NCBI RefSeq assembly: GCF_011516645.4
Contig: NZ_CP088285.1
Coordinates: 2,808,501 to 2,872,500 of the forward strand
Reading direction: 5' to 3'
From: Bradyrhizobium septentrionale
GTDB taxonomy: Bacteria > Pseudomonadota > Alphaproteobacteria > Rhizobiales > Xanthobacteraceae
DNA: 64,000 nt
How positions within the stretch are numbered: the stretch's first letter is position 1; each line of letters starts with the position of its first letter. Below the pieces are notes generated by a model. The model made no database searches. It saw nothing but the letters and a program-made list of their open reading frames with translations, and was not told where the DNA came from. Below are positions 1 through 8,106 of this stretch, one piece after another. The position numbers were made by a program, and so were the translations under genes.

Positions 1-35
1 CGTAACGCACGCCCGTCACAGCAGCGGGACTGCAG

Positions 36-710
36 ATGCCGATCAATGCCGAATATCGCGGGCCCGGCGAGCTCCCCGAGATCATCCCGGTGTTCCCGCT
101 GCCTGGCGCGCTGCTTTTGCCGCGCGGCCAGATGCCGCTCAACATCTTCGAGCCGCGCTACCTCGCGATGATCGACGACGCGCTGCGCGACGGCCACCGC
201 CTGATCGGCATGATCCAGCCCGACGTGGCGCATTCGCACAAAGAGGCGAAGCCGGTGCTGTTCCGGATCGGCTGCGTCGGCCGCATCACCCAGCTCGCCG
301 AATCCGGCGACGGCCGCTACATCCTCGAACTGACCGGCGTCGCGCGCTTCAAGGTGGTCGAGGAGCTGTCCGTGCAGACGGCGTACCGGCAGTGCAAGGT
401 CGACTTCTTCTCCTTCACCGGCGACTTCACCGCGCGCAAGGGCGAGGACGCCGTCGACCGCAAGGCACTGCTCGAGGTGCTCGCCGATTTCCTGGAAGCC
501 AACAATCTGAAGGTCGACTGGGAGGGCATCGAGTCCGCGCCCAACGAGGCGCTGGTCAATGCGCTGGCGATGATGTCGCCCTATGGCCCGGCCGAGAAGC
601 AGGCCATGCTGGAGGCGCCCGACCTGAAGACTCGCGCCGAAATCCTGATCGCCGTCACCGAGATGGATCTCGCCAAGAAGCGCACCAGCGGCGACCCGCC
701 GGTGCAGTGA
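36..710 (+). CDS. LON peptidase substrate-binding domain protein
   Basis: This 224-residue protein consists almost entirely of the N-terminal (substrate-binding) domain of Lon proteases, without the AAA or protease domains. The segment PVFPLPGALLLPRG followed by NIFEPRYLAM is the usual start of the LON domain, and GCVGRITQ with RYILELTGVARF follows as expected. Stand-alone LON proteins of about 220 residues are common in alphaproteobacteria and their role is not settled; a part in protein quality control is inferred from the domain alone. It begins 35 bases from the window edge, so its upstream partner cannot be seen. The ATG at 36 leaves the complete domain intact. The next gene converges on it. 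Confidence 0.9.
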   Translation: MPINAEYRGPGELPEIIPVFPLPGALLLPRGQMPLNIFEPRYLAMIDDALRDGHRLIGMIQPDVAHSHKEAKPVLFRIGCVGRITQLAESGDGRYILELTGVARFKVVEELSVQTAYRQCKVDFFSFTGDFTARKGEDAVDRKALLEVLADFLEANNLKVDWEGIESAPNEALVNALAMMSPYGPAEKQAMLEAPDLKTRAEILIAVTEMDLAKKRTSGDPPVQ

Positions 711-730
711 GGCGCTCTCAGCCTTCCACG

Positions 731-1285
731 TCAGCGATTACGAAGCTGCTTGCGTCCGGTGAACATCGCGCGCACCAGATTCTGGCGCTGCAGCAACCCC
801 ACCACGACGACGCCGAGCACGTGCAGGGCGACCAGGACGAGGACGGCATCGGAGGCGTAGGCGTGGGTGTCCTCGACCCACCAGACGCCGAAGAAGGTGA
901 CGGTGACCTCCATCGCGCCCGTGATCGCCGAGACCGCGAGCAGGAACAGCAGCGTCACCAGCATCACGGTGCCCGCGGGATTGAGCCCGATATAGCGCCC
1001 GGTGATGCCGCGGCGGAGATTCCAGATGTAGCGCGGCGCGGCGCGCAGCCGGACGCCAACCTTGCCGAAGCGCGCGTAGCGGGTGCCGGCAAAGCCCCAG
1101 ATCAGCCGGAACGCCAGCAGCCCGATCACGGAGTAACCGGCGAGCCGGTGCAGCCGGTCATGGGTGCTGGGTGTCACCCATGCGACGAGGACGAGGATGG
1201 CGAGCGCCCAGTGCCAGAGCCGCAGCGGCAGGTCCCAGACCTGCACGCTGGTCGCGCCGCGCGCACCGGACGCCGCCTCGATCAT
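731..1285 (-). CDS. Cytochrome b561-type membrane protein (Ni/Fe-hydrogenase b-subunit-like)
   Basis: A 184-residue integral membrane protein with four hydrophobic segments and histidines placed as in the small di-heme cytochrome b family: WDLPLRLWHWALA in helix 1, HDRLHRLAGY before helix 2, THAYASD and LVALHVLGVV in the last helix. Such proteins pass electrons between the quinone pool and a periplasmic or membrane partner. The upstream neighbour on the same strand is a small exported protein only 10 bases away, so the two are probably co-transcribed; a redox pair is possible but is inference. No dedicated dehydrogenase or cytochrome c gene is visible beside it, so the partner is unknown. Confidence 0.85.
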   Translation of the reverse strand: MIEAASGARGATSVQVWDLPLRLWHWALAILVLVAWVTPSTHDRLHRLAGYSVIGLLAFRLIWGFAGTRYARFGKVGVRLRAAPRYIWNLRRGITGRYIGLNPAGTVMLVTLLFLLAVSAITGAMEVTVTFFGVWWVEDTHAYASDAVLVLVALHVLGVVVVGLLQRQNLVRAMFTGRKQLRNR

Positions 1286-1295
1286 CGCGCCTGCT

Positions 1296-1580
1296 TCACT
1301 TCGCGATCGTGTGCTTCAGGCTGAGATCCTCCGGGCTGTAGAACAGCTCGTAGAGCTTGCCTTCCTTGACGCCGTACACCTCATAGCAGGAGCCCTCGAT
1401 CTTCGAGCGGCGCACCTCGTAGCCGGCGGCCTTGGCCTTGGCCTCGGCATCGCTTGCCGGTTTCCACGACGCCTTGTCGAGCTTCGTGCAATTCTTGTAG
1501 CCGTCGGCGAGTGCCGCCGATCCCATCAGCCCCAGAACACAAGCTGCGAGCACCGCACTCAAAATCACTTTCACGCGCAT
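1296..1580 (-). CDS. Small exported protein, PepSY-like
   Basis: About 94 residues from the ATG at 1580, which is preceded by a strong GGAGGGG; an in-frame ATG 21 bases further upstream is less well placed. Residues 1-25 (MRVKVILSAVLAACVLG onward, cleavage after SAALA) form a signal peptide. The mature part, with AKAAGYEVRRSKIEGSCYEVYG, resembles the short PepSY-type modules that often accompany membrane cytochromes b in rhizobia. It lies directly upstream of the cytochrome b gene, 10 bases apart. The PepSY assignment is by general pattern and is moderate; export is well supported. Confidence 0.75.
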   Translation of the reverse strand: MRVKVILSAVLAACVLGLMGSAALADGYKNCTKLDKASWKPASDAEAKAKAAGYEVRRSKIEGSCYEVYGVKEGKLYELFYSPEDLSLKHTIAK

Positions 1581-1802
1581 CTCCCCTCCGTTTTCGGTCA
1601 TGCCCGCAACACCGTCGCGCGGAGCACATGCGTGAACAAAACTGAGGTGATTGCCAAGTCAAGCAAGCGCGTTTGCGGCCTGGCTTTAGAGCTATTCTAA
1701 CGGTTGCGAAAACCGCTTTGCTCTCCACGCGCAATCCGGTTTTGACCGCCTGCTGCGGCCTTACGCCTCATACGGATCCGGTCCGCCGCCGCGGTCCCGC
1801 GG

Positions 1803-4337
1803 TCAGGAAGCGGCGCCCGCCATTGCCAATCGAACTGCCGGGCGTTGCGCGGATGCCGTGCTCCATCCACCGATCATTTGTGCGACCTTCTCACCTTGCA
1901 CTGGCGGGCTGAAGTGGAAGCCCTGCACTTCCACGCAGGCGTCCGCCCGAAGGATGTCGAGCTGCTCCCTGGTCTCGACGCCTTCGGCCGTCGTGGTCTT
2001 GCCGAGGCTGACGGCAAATCGAACGATCGCGCGCGCGATCCTGCGCGACTCGTCGGTTGCGCCGGCGAGTTCGGACACGAAGCTGCGGTCGATCTTGACC
2101 TTGTCGAACGGAAACTTCTGCAGGAAGCTCAGCGACGAGTAGCCGGTGCCGAAATCATCGAGCGCAATCCGCGCCCCGAGATCGTGCAGCTGGCTGAGAG
2201 CCGCGAACACCGCCTCGCTGTCCTGGATGATCGCCGTTTCGGTGACTTCGAGCTCGAGCCGCTCAGGCGAAACTCCCGCGCTCGCCAGCGCGTGCACGAT
2301 CACCGGGACCAGGTCCGGGCTCCTGAACTGCACAGGCGACAGATTGATCGCGATCTTGAGATCGTCGGGCCATTTCGCGGCCTCGGCGCAGGCGGTGCGC
2401 AGCACCCATTCGCCGAGCGGAACGATCAGGCCGGTCTCTTCCGCCAGCGGGATGAACTGGGCCGGGGATATCATGCCGCGCTGCGGGTGATGCCAGCGCA
2501 ACAGCGCCTCGAAGCCGCAGGTCTCCCCGCTCGCGACATTGATGAACGGCTGATAGTGCAACTCGAACTCGCCGTTGACGAGCGCGCTGCGCATGTCGCG
2601 CTCGAGGCTGCGCCGGGCCTGCAACAGCCGGTCGAGCTCCGGCTCGAAGAAGCGGAACGAGCCGCGCCCGCCGCTCTTGGCCGAGTAGAGCGCAAGATCG
2701 GCGCTGCGCAGGACCTCGTCGGAATCGGTGCCGTCGCGCGGTGCGATCGCAATGCCGATGCTGGTCGTGGTGGTCACGCGATGATCGCCGAGATCGATCG
2801 GCTCGCTGAGCGCCTTTCTGATCTTCTCGGCAAGCAAGCCCGCTTCCGCGATCGGATCTGTGACGTAGTCGATCACCGCGAACTCGTCGCCGCCGAGCCG
2901 CGCGATCAGCGTGGTATCGCTGACGCACCGACGCAACCGTGCGGCCACCGATTTGAGCAGCGCATCGCCCGCCGGATGCCCGAGCGTGTCGTTGACGTCC
3001 TTGAAGCGATCGAGATCGAGCATCAGCACTGCGAGGCTCGGCCCGCCGCACCGGGCGCCGGAGAGTGCCTGCTCCATCCATTCCTTGAGCAGCACGCGAT
3101 TCGGCAGATCGGTCAGCGCGTCATGCTGCGCCATATGGGTGATCTTGGCCTCGGAGCGCCGTTGCTCGGTGACGTCGCGATGCGTCGCCACCCAGCCGCC
3201 GCCGGGCATCGGCTGCCGCGTCACGCAGATCAGCCGGCCGTCGGCAAGCTCGTCGACCCGGCTGCTGATCTCGCCCGCTGGCAGCGCATTCAATGTCGCG
3301 AGCACCTGCGTCGCGGCGCTGTCGCTGGTCTCGCCCTTGAGGATGCCGTTGGCGATCCGATGTCTGATGATCTCGCGGTGGGCCGTGCCGGGCAGCAGCA
3401 ATTCAGGCGGCAGCCGGTACATCTTGGCGTAGCGGTCATTGCAGACGACGAGGCGCTTCTCCGCATCGAACATGCAGAGACCTTCGCCCATGTGGTTGAT
3501 CGCCGTATCCAGCCGGAACCTGTGTTCCTCCAGCTCCTTCTGCGACGCCTCGACCTGCTGCCGCGCCAGCGAAAGCTGGCTGATGATCTCCTCGAAGCGG
3601 CGGGTGCGCAGCGCCAGGCGGCGATCGGCGAGCACGCCGACCAGGCTCATCCCGAGCACCGAAAGCGCCACGCCCGCGATCACGATGGAGAGGAAGGCCG
3701 GAGAGAGCGACAGGGCGGCGGGGGCCTGCAGCGGATCCGGAACGATCTCGACCGCGCCCATCGCGGTGAAATGATGCGACACGATCGCAAGCGTCAACAA
3801 CAGCGCCGCGGCGAGCGACATCCAGCGGTCCTGATGGCGGACCGCGATCGCCAGTGCGGCATAGCCGAACAGCATGCCGAGCACGATGGAGGCCGCCACG
3901 AGGTCGAGCGACCAGACCACATGGCCCGGCACTTCGAGCGCCCACATTCCGAGATAGTGCATGCTGGCGATGCCGGCGCCGATCACCGCGCCGCCGACCG
4001 GCGCACGCCACCGGCTGGGGTCGCTGGCGGCAAGGCCAAGGCCGCATGACGTCAGCATCATCGCCGCGGCGAGTGACAGCGCGGTCAGGACGATACCGTA
4101 GCCGGTCGGCACGCCCGGCTCGTAGGCGAGCATCGCGATGAAATGCGTTGCCCAGATGCCGTAGCCGATCGCAGCGCCTGCGATCGCGATCCAGATCAGG
4201 CGCGTCCTCGCCTGCGTGGCGATCGCGCGATGGAAGATGTTGACGGCAACGATGCTGGCAACGAAACAGACCAGTCCGGCGAGCAGGACGAGCCGCCAGT
4301 CATGCTCACCTGAAAGACACGTAAGAACACGAAACAT
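1803..4337 (-). CDS. MHYT-PAS-GGDEF-EAL protein (cyclic di-GMP turnover)
   Basis: An 844-residue membrane protein for making and breaking cyclic di-GMP. Residues about 10-235 form a seven-helix MHYT sensor with three repeats of its motif (THFIAMLAYEPG, SMHYLGMWALE, HHFTAMGAVEI); this domain is proposed to bind a metal and sense a diatomic gas. A coiled segment and a PAS domain follow, then a GGDEF domain with an intact RLGGDEFAV and an EAL domain with FEALLRWHHPQRG, ALDDFGTGYSSL and KIDRSFV. Both catalytic signatures are complete, so a dual function is possible. The start is uncertain: ATG codons lie at 4349 and 4337, and neither has a clear ribosome site. A 16-bp perfect palindrome sits just upstream. 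Confidence 0.93.
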   Translation of the reverse strand: MFRVLTCLSGEHDWRLVLLAGLVCFVASIVAVNIFHRAIATQARTRLIWIAIAGAAIGYGIWATHFIAMLAYEPGVPTGYGIVLTALSLAAAMMLTSCGLGLAASDPSRWRAPVGGAVIGAGIASMHYLGMWALEVPGHVVWSLDLVAASIVLGMLFGYAALAIAVRHQDRWMSLAAALLLTLAIVSHHFTAMGAVEIVPDPLQAPAALSLSPAFLSIVIAGVALSVLGMSLVGVLADRRLALRTRRFEEIISQLSLARQQVEASQKELEEHRFRLDTAINHMGEGLCMFDAEKRLVVCNDRYAKMYRLPPELLLPGTAHREIIRHRIANGILKGETSDSAATQVLATLNALPAGEISSRVDELADGRLICVTRQPMPGGGWVATHRDVTEQRRSEAKITHMAQHDALTDLPNRVLLKEWMEQALSGARCGGPSLAVLMLDLDRFKDVNDTLGHPAGDALLKSVAARLRRCVSDTTLIARLGGDEFAVIDYVTDPIAEAGLLAEKIRKALSEPIDLGDHRVTTTTSIGIAIAPRDGTDSDEVLRSADLALYSAKSGGRGSFRFFEPELDRLLQARRSLERDMRSALVNGEFELHYQPFINVASGETCGFEALLRWHHPQRGMISPAQFIPLAEETGLIVPLGEWVLRTACAEAAKWPDDLKIAINLSPVQFRSPDLVPVIVHALASAGVSPERLELEVTETAIIQDSEAVFAALSQLHDLGARIALDDFGTGYSSLSFLQKFPFDKVKIDRSFVSELAGATDESRRIARAIVRFAVSLGKTTTAEGVETREQLDILRADACVEVQGFHFSPPVQGEKVAQMIGGWSTASAQRPAVRLAMAGAAS

Positions 4338-4351
4338 GCATCGGTCCATGG

Positions 4352-4367
4352 TTGTTCGCGCGAACAA
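4352..4367. promoter_or_regulatory. Palindrome upstream of the MHYT-GGDEF-EAL gene
   Basis: TTGTTCGCGCGAACAA is a perfect 16-bp inverted repeat lying 3-15 bases before the possible start codons of the cyclic di-GMP gene. It looks like a dimeric regulator site. It does not match the alphaproteobacterial LexA box (two direct GTTC copies 7 bases apart). Confidence 0.4.
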
Positions 4368-4498
4368 GCTAGGCCGATTGAATGTCGGTCTCGATAATTT
4401 TTCTCAACTTTCGGTAGCATGGTTATCCGCGCGTAAGCCGATTCCCCACCGAAATTGATAGCTCCATCAATTTCGCACCCATACGGCAATCGGACACC

Positions 4499-4933
4499 TC
4501 AAACGTCCAGCGGAACCAACACGGTTTCACCGGTTGCGACCCGCGACATCTCGCCCTGCTCGTTCTCCGCAAACAGTTCCGCGCGCGCAAAGACCTGCCT
4601 GCGTCCCGCACGCAGCGTGGTGCCTTTGGCGATGAAGCAGCGGCCCACGGCAGGTTTGAGACAATTCATCGAGAAATGCGATGCGGTGATGGAACCCGCG
4701 ATCGACGCCGCGGCAAAGCCGCAGGCGGTGTCGAGCAGGGCCGCGATCATGCCGGCGTGCAGATGTCCCGCATATTGGGTGAGATCGTCGCGCCAGGGCA
4801 TGCGCAGTTCCACCGCGCCGGCACCGGCGGAGACGACCTCGAAGCCGGCCAGCCGGTTGAAGGCCGCGGACGCATTGGTCGCAATGAGACGTTCGAGATC
4901 GAATCCTGGACCAGTGGTCACGCAAAGCTCCAT
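4499..4933 (-). CDS. PaaI-family hotdog thioesterase
   Basis: A 144-residue single hotdog-fold protein. The segment YAGHLHAGMIAALLDTACGFAA matches the signature loop and helix of PaaI/YdiI acyl-CoA thioesterases (HxGxxxxLxDxxxG type), with the acidic residue of the catalytic site in LLDTA. Family members hydrolyse aromatic or medium-chain acyl-CoA thioesters in the cytoplasm. The start overlaps the stop of the upstream enoyl-CoA hydratase gene by 16 bases on the same strand, so translation is probably coupled and the two likely act on the same acyl-CoA. The substrate cannot be read from the sequence. Confidence 0.88.
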   Translation of the reverse strand: MELCVTTGPGFDLERLIATNASAAFNRLAGFEVVSAGAGAVELRMPWRDDLTQYAGHLHAGMIAALLDTACGFAAASIAGSITASHFSMNCLKPAVGRCFIAKGTTLRAGRRQVFARAELFAENEQGEMSRVATGETVLVPLDV

Positions 4934-5724
4934 TGCGGCGGCCGTCGCTCGAGATTCGCCCTGACGGCCTCGATGTGATTGGGCGCGCCGAGCAGAAGGG
5001 CCTGCTCGGCGGTCTCGGCTGCGAGCCCGGTCGCCGCATCGCTGTCGGCGACCAGATTGAGCAGCCGCTTGGCGGCGCGGATCGCGTCCGGGCTGCGGTC
5101 CGCGATCGCACGCGCCGTCTCTAGCGCGGCCTCGCGCGGCCGCTCCGCAATTCGCGTGGCGAAGCCGTAGCCAAGCGCTTCCTCCGCGGAGAACACGCGC
5201 GCGGTGTAGGTCAGTTCACGGACCACGTCCTCGCGCACGAGATGGCGCATCAGCTGCGTGCCGGCCATGTCGGGCACCAGCCCCCATTTGGCTTCGATGA
5301 CGGCAAGGCGCGTGGCGGGCGCGAGGTATCTGACATCGGCGCCGAGCATGAGCTGGAAACCGCCGCCGAAGGCGATGCCGTGGACGGCGGCAATCACCGG
5401 CACCGGCAGCTCGCGCCAGAGCCACACCAGATGCTGCGCGAAATTGGCGATGCCGTGCGTCCGCCGGCCGAGATCGACGAAGGGCAGGATGGATTCGCCC
5501 TCGGTCGTCGCGACCAGGCGTTCCATGTCGAGACCGGCGCAGAAAGCCTGGCCTTCGCCGGACAGCACCACGGTGCGGACCTTGCGATTGTCCGCCAGCT
5601 GCGCACCGGCGTCAGCGATCGCGGTAAACATCGCAGGATCGAGCGCATTGAGCTTGTCCGGGCGGTTCAGCCTGACGTCGGCGACGCCATCGGCGATGCT
5701 CACGGTGACGCGAACATTCGTCAT
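4918..5724 (-). CDS. Enoyl-CoA hydratase/isomerase (crotonase) family protein
   Basis: A 268-residue crotonase-fold enzyme that acts on acyl-CoA thioesters. The oxyanion-hole segments are present: LSGEGQAFCAGLDMERL near residues 54-70 and AVHGIAFGGGFQLMLGADVRY near 113-133. The second catalytic glutamate is plausible in VIEAKWGLVPDMAGT. The start at 5724 follows an AGCGATC stretch and fits the family length. The downstream thioesterase overlaps it. A membrane protein gene lies 12 bases upstream on the same strand, so the three may form one unit under the TetR-type operators at 6097-6158. Exact substrate unknown. Confidence 0.9.
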   Translation of the reverse strand: MTNVRVTVSIADGVADVRLNRPDKLNALDPAMFTAIADAGAQLADNRKVRTVVLSGEGQAFCAGLDMERLVATTEGESILPFVDLGRRTHGIANFAQHLVWLWRELPVPVIAAVHGIAFGGGFQLMLGADVRYLAPATRLAVIEAKWGLVPDMAGTQLMRHLVREDVVRELTYTARVFSAEEALGYGFATRIAERPREAALETARAIADRSPDAIRAAKRLLNLVADSDAATGLAAETAEQALLLGAPNHIEAVRANLERRPPQWSFA

Positions 5725-5736
5725 GATCGCTCCTCG

Positions 5737-6087
5737 CTAATAGCCGGCGACCGCGAGCGCCACGACCGCGCTCATCGCCATCCAGCCGAAGTGACGGAAG
5801 CGGGTCGCCAGCGCGTTGGCCAGCGCGGCGAAGCCGAACACGACGGCGAGCGTCGCCACGATCCAGTGCCGCGCGGGATCCGACGCCATCGTCGGCGCTA
5901 CCATCAGCAGCACGCCGCCGCCGATCCAGGCGACGGTGCCGGCCTGATAGACCAGGCGGAGCAGCAAGCGCAGCCGCGGCGGCTCGATCGTGGCGCGCGC
6001 GAACACTTTGGTCTCGCCGAGGACGCCATGGATCAGGCTGACCACAATGGCGACGACACCGGCACCCTGAAGCAAGAGATCACGCAT
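5737..6087 (-). CDS. Small four-helix membrane protein
   Basis: A 116-residue hydrophobic protein starting at MRDLLLQGAGVVAIVV; the ATG at 6087 has GGAGAG 7-12 bases upstream, whereas an earlier in-frame start would place the operator palindrome inside the coding sequence. Four predicted helices are visible (AGVVAIVVSLIHGVLG, LVYQAGTVAWIGGGVLL, HWIVATLAVVFGFAALANAL, FGWMAMSAVVALAVAG). It resembles uncharacterised small membrane proteins found beside TetR regulators. It is divergent from the TetR gene, with two matching palindromes between them, so it is the most likely regulatory target. Function unknown. Confidence 0.8.
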   Translation of the reverse strand: MRDLLLQGAGVVAIVVSLIHGVLGETKVFARATIEPPRLRLLLRLVYQAGTVAWIGGGVLLMVAPTMASDPARHWIVATLAVVFGFAALANALATRFRHFGWMAMSAVVALAVAGY

Positions 6088-6096
6088 CGGAACTCT

Positions 6097-6114
6097 CCAT
6101 ACAGAACTGTATGG
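6097..6114. promoter_or_regulatory. TetR-type operator 1
   Basis: CCATACAGAACTGTATGG: two perfect 8-base half-sites CCATACAG/CTGTATGG around a 2-base centre, 9 bases upstream of the membrane protein start codon and in the divergent region shared with the TetR gene. It therefore probably controls the leftward unit. Confidence 0.75.
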
Positions 6115-6140
6115 ATATGACACCGGCCGCTGGCGCCTGT

Positions 6141-6158
6141 CAATACAGTTGTGTATGG
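6141..6158. promoter_or_regulatory. TetR-type operator 2
   Basis: CAATACAGTTGTGTATGG matches operator 1 at all half-site positions except two and lies 22 bases before the start of the TetR gene. The pair, 44 bases centre to centre, suggests autoregulation plus control of the leftward genes. Confidence 0.65.
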
Positions 6159-6179
6159 TAGACGGGCGGACGGGGAACC

Positions 6180-6716
6180 ATGACGGAACAGCTCTCAGTC
6201 AAGGACTGGCTCGATCAGGGCCTGAAGACATTGGCGAGGACCGGCTTCACGGCGCTCAAGGCCGAGCCGCTGGCCAAGGTCATGGGGGTGTCGCGCGGCA
6301 GCTTCTACTGGCATTTCGCCGACATCGCCGCCTACCGCAGCGCGATCCTCAGCCATTGGCGCGAGGTCGCCGCCGAGCAGGTGATCGCCGAGCTCGAGAC
6401 CATTTCGAAAGGCGACGAGGCGCTGGCGCTGTTGCTGCGCCGCGCCTTCTCGGCGCGGCTGGCGCTGGAACGCGCGGTCCGCAGCTGGGCCACCGTCGAT
6501 GCCGAAGCGCGCGCCGCCGTGCTGGAGGTCGACCAGCGCCGGATCGGCTACATCGAAACCCTGCTCCGGCAGGCCGGCTTCCCCGACGACGTGGCGCGCG
6601 GCCGCGCGCAAATCTTCTACTGGGCGTTCATCGGCTACGCGCTGTCCGAGCAGGCGCTCCCGAAAGCACGGCAGCAGGCCGCAATCGACGAGCTGTTGCG
6701 CATGGCGAAGCGCTGA
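6180..6716 (+). CDS. TetR/AcrR-family regulator
   Basis: A 178-residue regulator. The N-terminal helix-turn-helix is typical of Tet[21 protein letters not shown] followed by [17 protein letters not shown] at residues about 22-55, the last being the conserved SFYxHFxxK-type helix. The rest is an all-helical ligand and dimer domain without a recognisable specificity. The ATG at 6180 follows GGGGAACC. The gene is divergent from a membrane protein / enoyl-CoA hydratase / thioesterase unit, and two copies of an 18-bp palindrome lie between them. The ligand may be an acyl-CoA or lipid, judging only by the neighbouring enzymes. Confidence 0.92.
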   Translation: MTEQLSVKDWLDQGLKTLARTGFTALKAEPLAKVMGVSRGSFYWHFADIAAYRSAILSHWREVAAEQVIAELETISKGDEALALLLRRAFSARLALERAVRSWATVDAEARAAVLEVDQRRIGYIETLLRQAGFPDDVARGRAQIFYWAFIGYALSEQALPKARQQAAIDELLRMAKR

Positions 6717-6757
6717 CAGCGTGCATTTGATTGTGCTACATGACGGCGAGCTTATTC

Positions 6758-6806
6758 TGACGCGTTTTCTTCACGCGAACCGGTGCCCACTTCGCTCGAA
6801 AACGCT
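6758..6806. repeat. 49-bp intergenic repeat, copy upstream of Trm112 gene
   Basis: The complement of this stretch reads AGCGTTTTCGAGCGAAGTGG and continues through GCACCGGTTCGCG to AAAACGCGTCA. The copy at 7021-7069 is the same sequence in the opposite orientation with two differences, so the two flank the Trm112 gene as inverted repeats. Confidence 0.8.
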
Positions 6807-6822
6807 CCAGTCGGAGACCGCA

Positions 6823-7020
6823 ATGAATTCAACGACCGACAATCTCGACAGCACCGCCGACCCGAAGCTGCTCGAAATCCTGGTGTGCCCGATCACCAAG
6901 GGGCCGCTGGAATTCGACGCCGCGCGGCAGGAATTGATCTCACGGTCCGCAAAACTTGCCTATCCGATCCGCGACGGCATCCCGATCATGCTGCCGGAAG
7001 AGGCGCGCAAGATCGACTAG
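6823..7020 (+). CDS. Trm112/YcaR family zinc-finger-like protein
   Basis: A 65-residue protein starting at the ATG at 6823. The core [16 protein letters not shown], then [18 protein letters not shown], is the complete Trm112p-like domain found in all bacteria and in the eukaryotic activator of several methyltransferases. Only one cysteine of the usual zinc set is kept, as in many alphaproteobacterial members. In bacteria it often sits near lipid A or tRNA-modifying genes, but here it stands alone between inverted repeats. A longer reading frame upstream would run through the 49-bp repeat, so the ATG at 6823 is preferred. Role inferred: small partner protein for a methyltransferase. Confidence 0.9.
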   Translation: MNSTTDNLDSTADPKLLEILVCPITKGPLEFDAARQELISRSAKLAYPIRDGIPIMLPEEARKID

Positions 7021-7069
7021 AGCGTTTTCGAGCGAAGTGGACGCCGGTTCGCGTGAAGAAAACGCGTCA
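7021..7069. repeat. 49-bp intergenic repeat, inverted copy downstream of Trm112 gene
   Basis: Begins at the first base after the Trm112 stop codon with AGCGTTTTCGAGCGAAGTGG and ends AAAACGCGTCA. It is the inverse of the copy at 6758-6806 with two mismatches. Transcripts across the gene could fold the two copies together. Confidence 0.8.
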
Positions 7070-7081
7070 AATCAAGAATCT

Positions 7082-7156
7082 AGAGCATGATCCGGAAAAG
7101 TGTGAAGCGGTTTTCCTCGCGACAAACGCGGAGCGTTTGCGCGGAGATCATGCTCC
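7082..7156. repeat. Palindromic intergenic repeat
   Basis: Outer arms GAGCATGATC (7083-7092) and GATCATGCTC (7146-7155) are perfect inverses; the middle contains GCGGTTTTCCTCGCGACAAA. A degenerate relative of the middle part occurs at 27568-27615, indicating a dispersed repeat family. Confidence 0.7.
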
Positions 7157-7170
7157 GATAAGAGGACCAA

Positions 7171-8085
7171 ATGCGCATCCTCGTCACATGGCTGCTGCTG
7201 CTCGTCTCGCTGGCGAGCGCCGCAGCTGACGAGAGCAGGCTGCGCATCGGCCCCATTGACGCGGTGCTGACGGTCCCGCCCGACATCGCAAAGCCGCCGG
7301 TGGCGCTATTGATCGCCGGCTCCGGCTCGACCGATCACGACGGCAACGGGCCGCAGCTCAAGCCGGCAACGCTGAATAAACTCTCCGAGCAGCTGGTCGC
7401 GCGCGGCATCGCGACGCTGCGCTACGACAAGCGTGGCGCCGGCGAATGGAAGAAGGAATTCGGTCGTCCCGAGGACTTTCGCTTCAAGGACTTCGTCGGC
7501 GACGCGGCGGCGCTGATCGACTACCTGCGCGGCAGCGGCCGATTCTCTCGTGTTGCGGTGGTCGGGCACAGCGAGGGCGGGCTGGTCGCGATCCTCGCCG
7601 CGCAACGCGGGCCGGTCGACCGGCTGGTGCTGCTGGCAACGGCGGCGCGCAAGCAGGGCGATCTGCTGAAGGCGCAGCTCGAGAAGCAGCTGCCGCCGGA
7701 CAAATTCGCGCCGATCGGAAAGGCCATCGATGACATCATGGCCGGGCAGATCGTCGACCCGCCGCCGCCGGCGCTTGCAATCGCGCCCGCGATGCAGCCT
7801 TCGATCGCATCCGGCTTTACCGAGGATCCGATCGATCCGATGCGAAAGATCACCGGGCCGACACTGATCATCGCCGGCGGCCGCGATCATCAGCTGGCGC
7901 GGCTCGACTTCCTCGCGCTCACCACCGCCGACGTCGCGGCCAAATCATTGTGGCTACCGGATATGAACCACGTGCTGGTCGACGTCACCGACGCGACCGA
8001 CGATGTGGCGAGCTACAATCAGCCGGAACGGCCGCTCGACCCCGACCTGATCGACGCGGTGGCGGGCTTCATTTCACAGAAATGA
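7171..8085 (+). CDS. Exported alpha/beta hydrolase
   Basis: A 304-residue protein with a signal peptide (MRILVTWLLLLVSLASAAA, cleavage near residue 20) followed by an alpha/beta-hydrolase fold. The nucleophile elbow GHSEGG (about residue 133) holds the catalytic serine; LIAGSGSTDHDGNG is the oxyanion loop region; the acid is likely in IAGGRDHQLA and the histidine in DMNHVLVD near the C terminus. It belongs to the family of periplasmic hydrolases of the YqiA/prolyl-oligopeptidase-like group, whose substrates are mostly unknown. GATAAGAGGACCAA before the ATG provides a ribosome site. Confidence 0.9.
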   Translation: MRILVTWLLLLVSLASAAADESRLRIGPIDAVLTVPPDIAKPPVALLIAGSGSTDHDGNGPQLKPATLNKLSEQLVARGIATLRYDKRGAGEWKKEFGRPEDFRFKDFVGDAAALIDYLRGSGRFSRVAVVGHSEGGLVAILAAQRGPVDRLVLLATAARKQGDLLKAQLEKQLPPDKFAPIGKAIDDIMAGQIVDPPPPALAIAPAMQPSIASGFTEDPIDPMRKITGPTLIIAGGRDHQLARLDFLALTTADVAAKSLWLPDMNHVLVDVTDATDDVASYNQPERPLDPDLIDAVAGFISQK

Positions 8086-8106
8086 TTGCCGGTGCTGCGG
8101 ACCGCA

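Noticed and set aside
1845..4049. Long 734-codon reading frame opposite the MHYT-GGDEF-EAL gene
   Set aside because: It is the complement of a well-supported gene in high-GC DNA; its product is rich in Arg, His and Ala without a recognisable domain.
4354..4365. SOS (LexA) box in GTTCGCGCGAAC
   Set aside because: Alphaproteobacterial LexA sites are GTTC-N7-GTTC direct repeats; this is an inverted GTTC-N4-GAAC.
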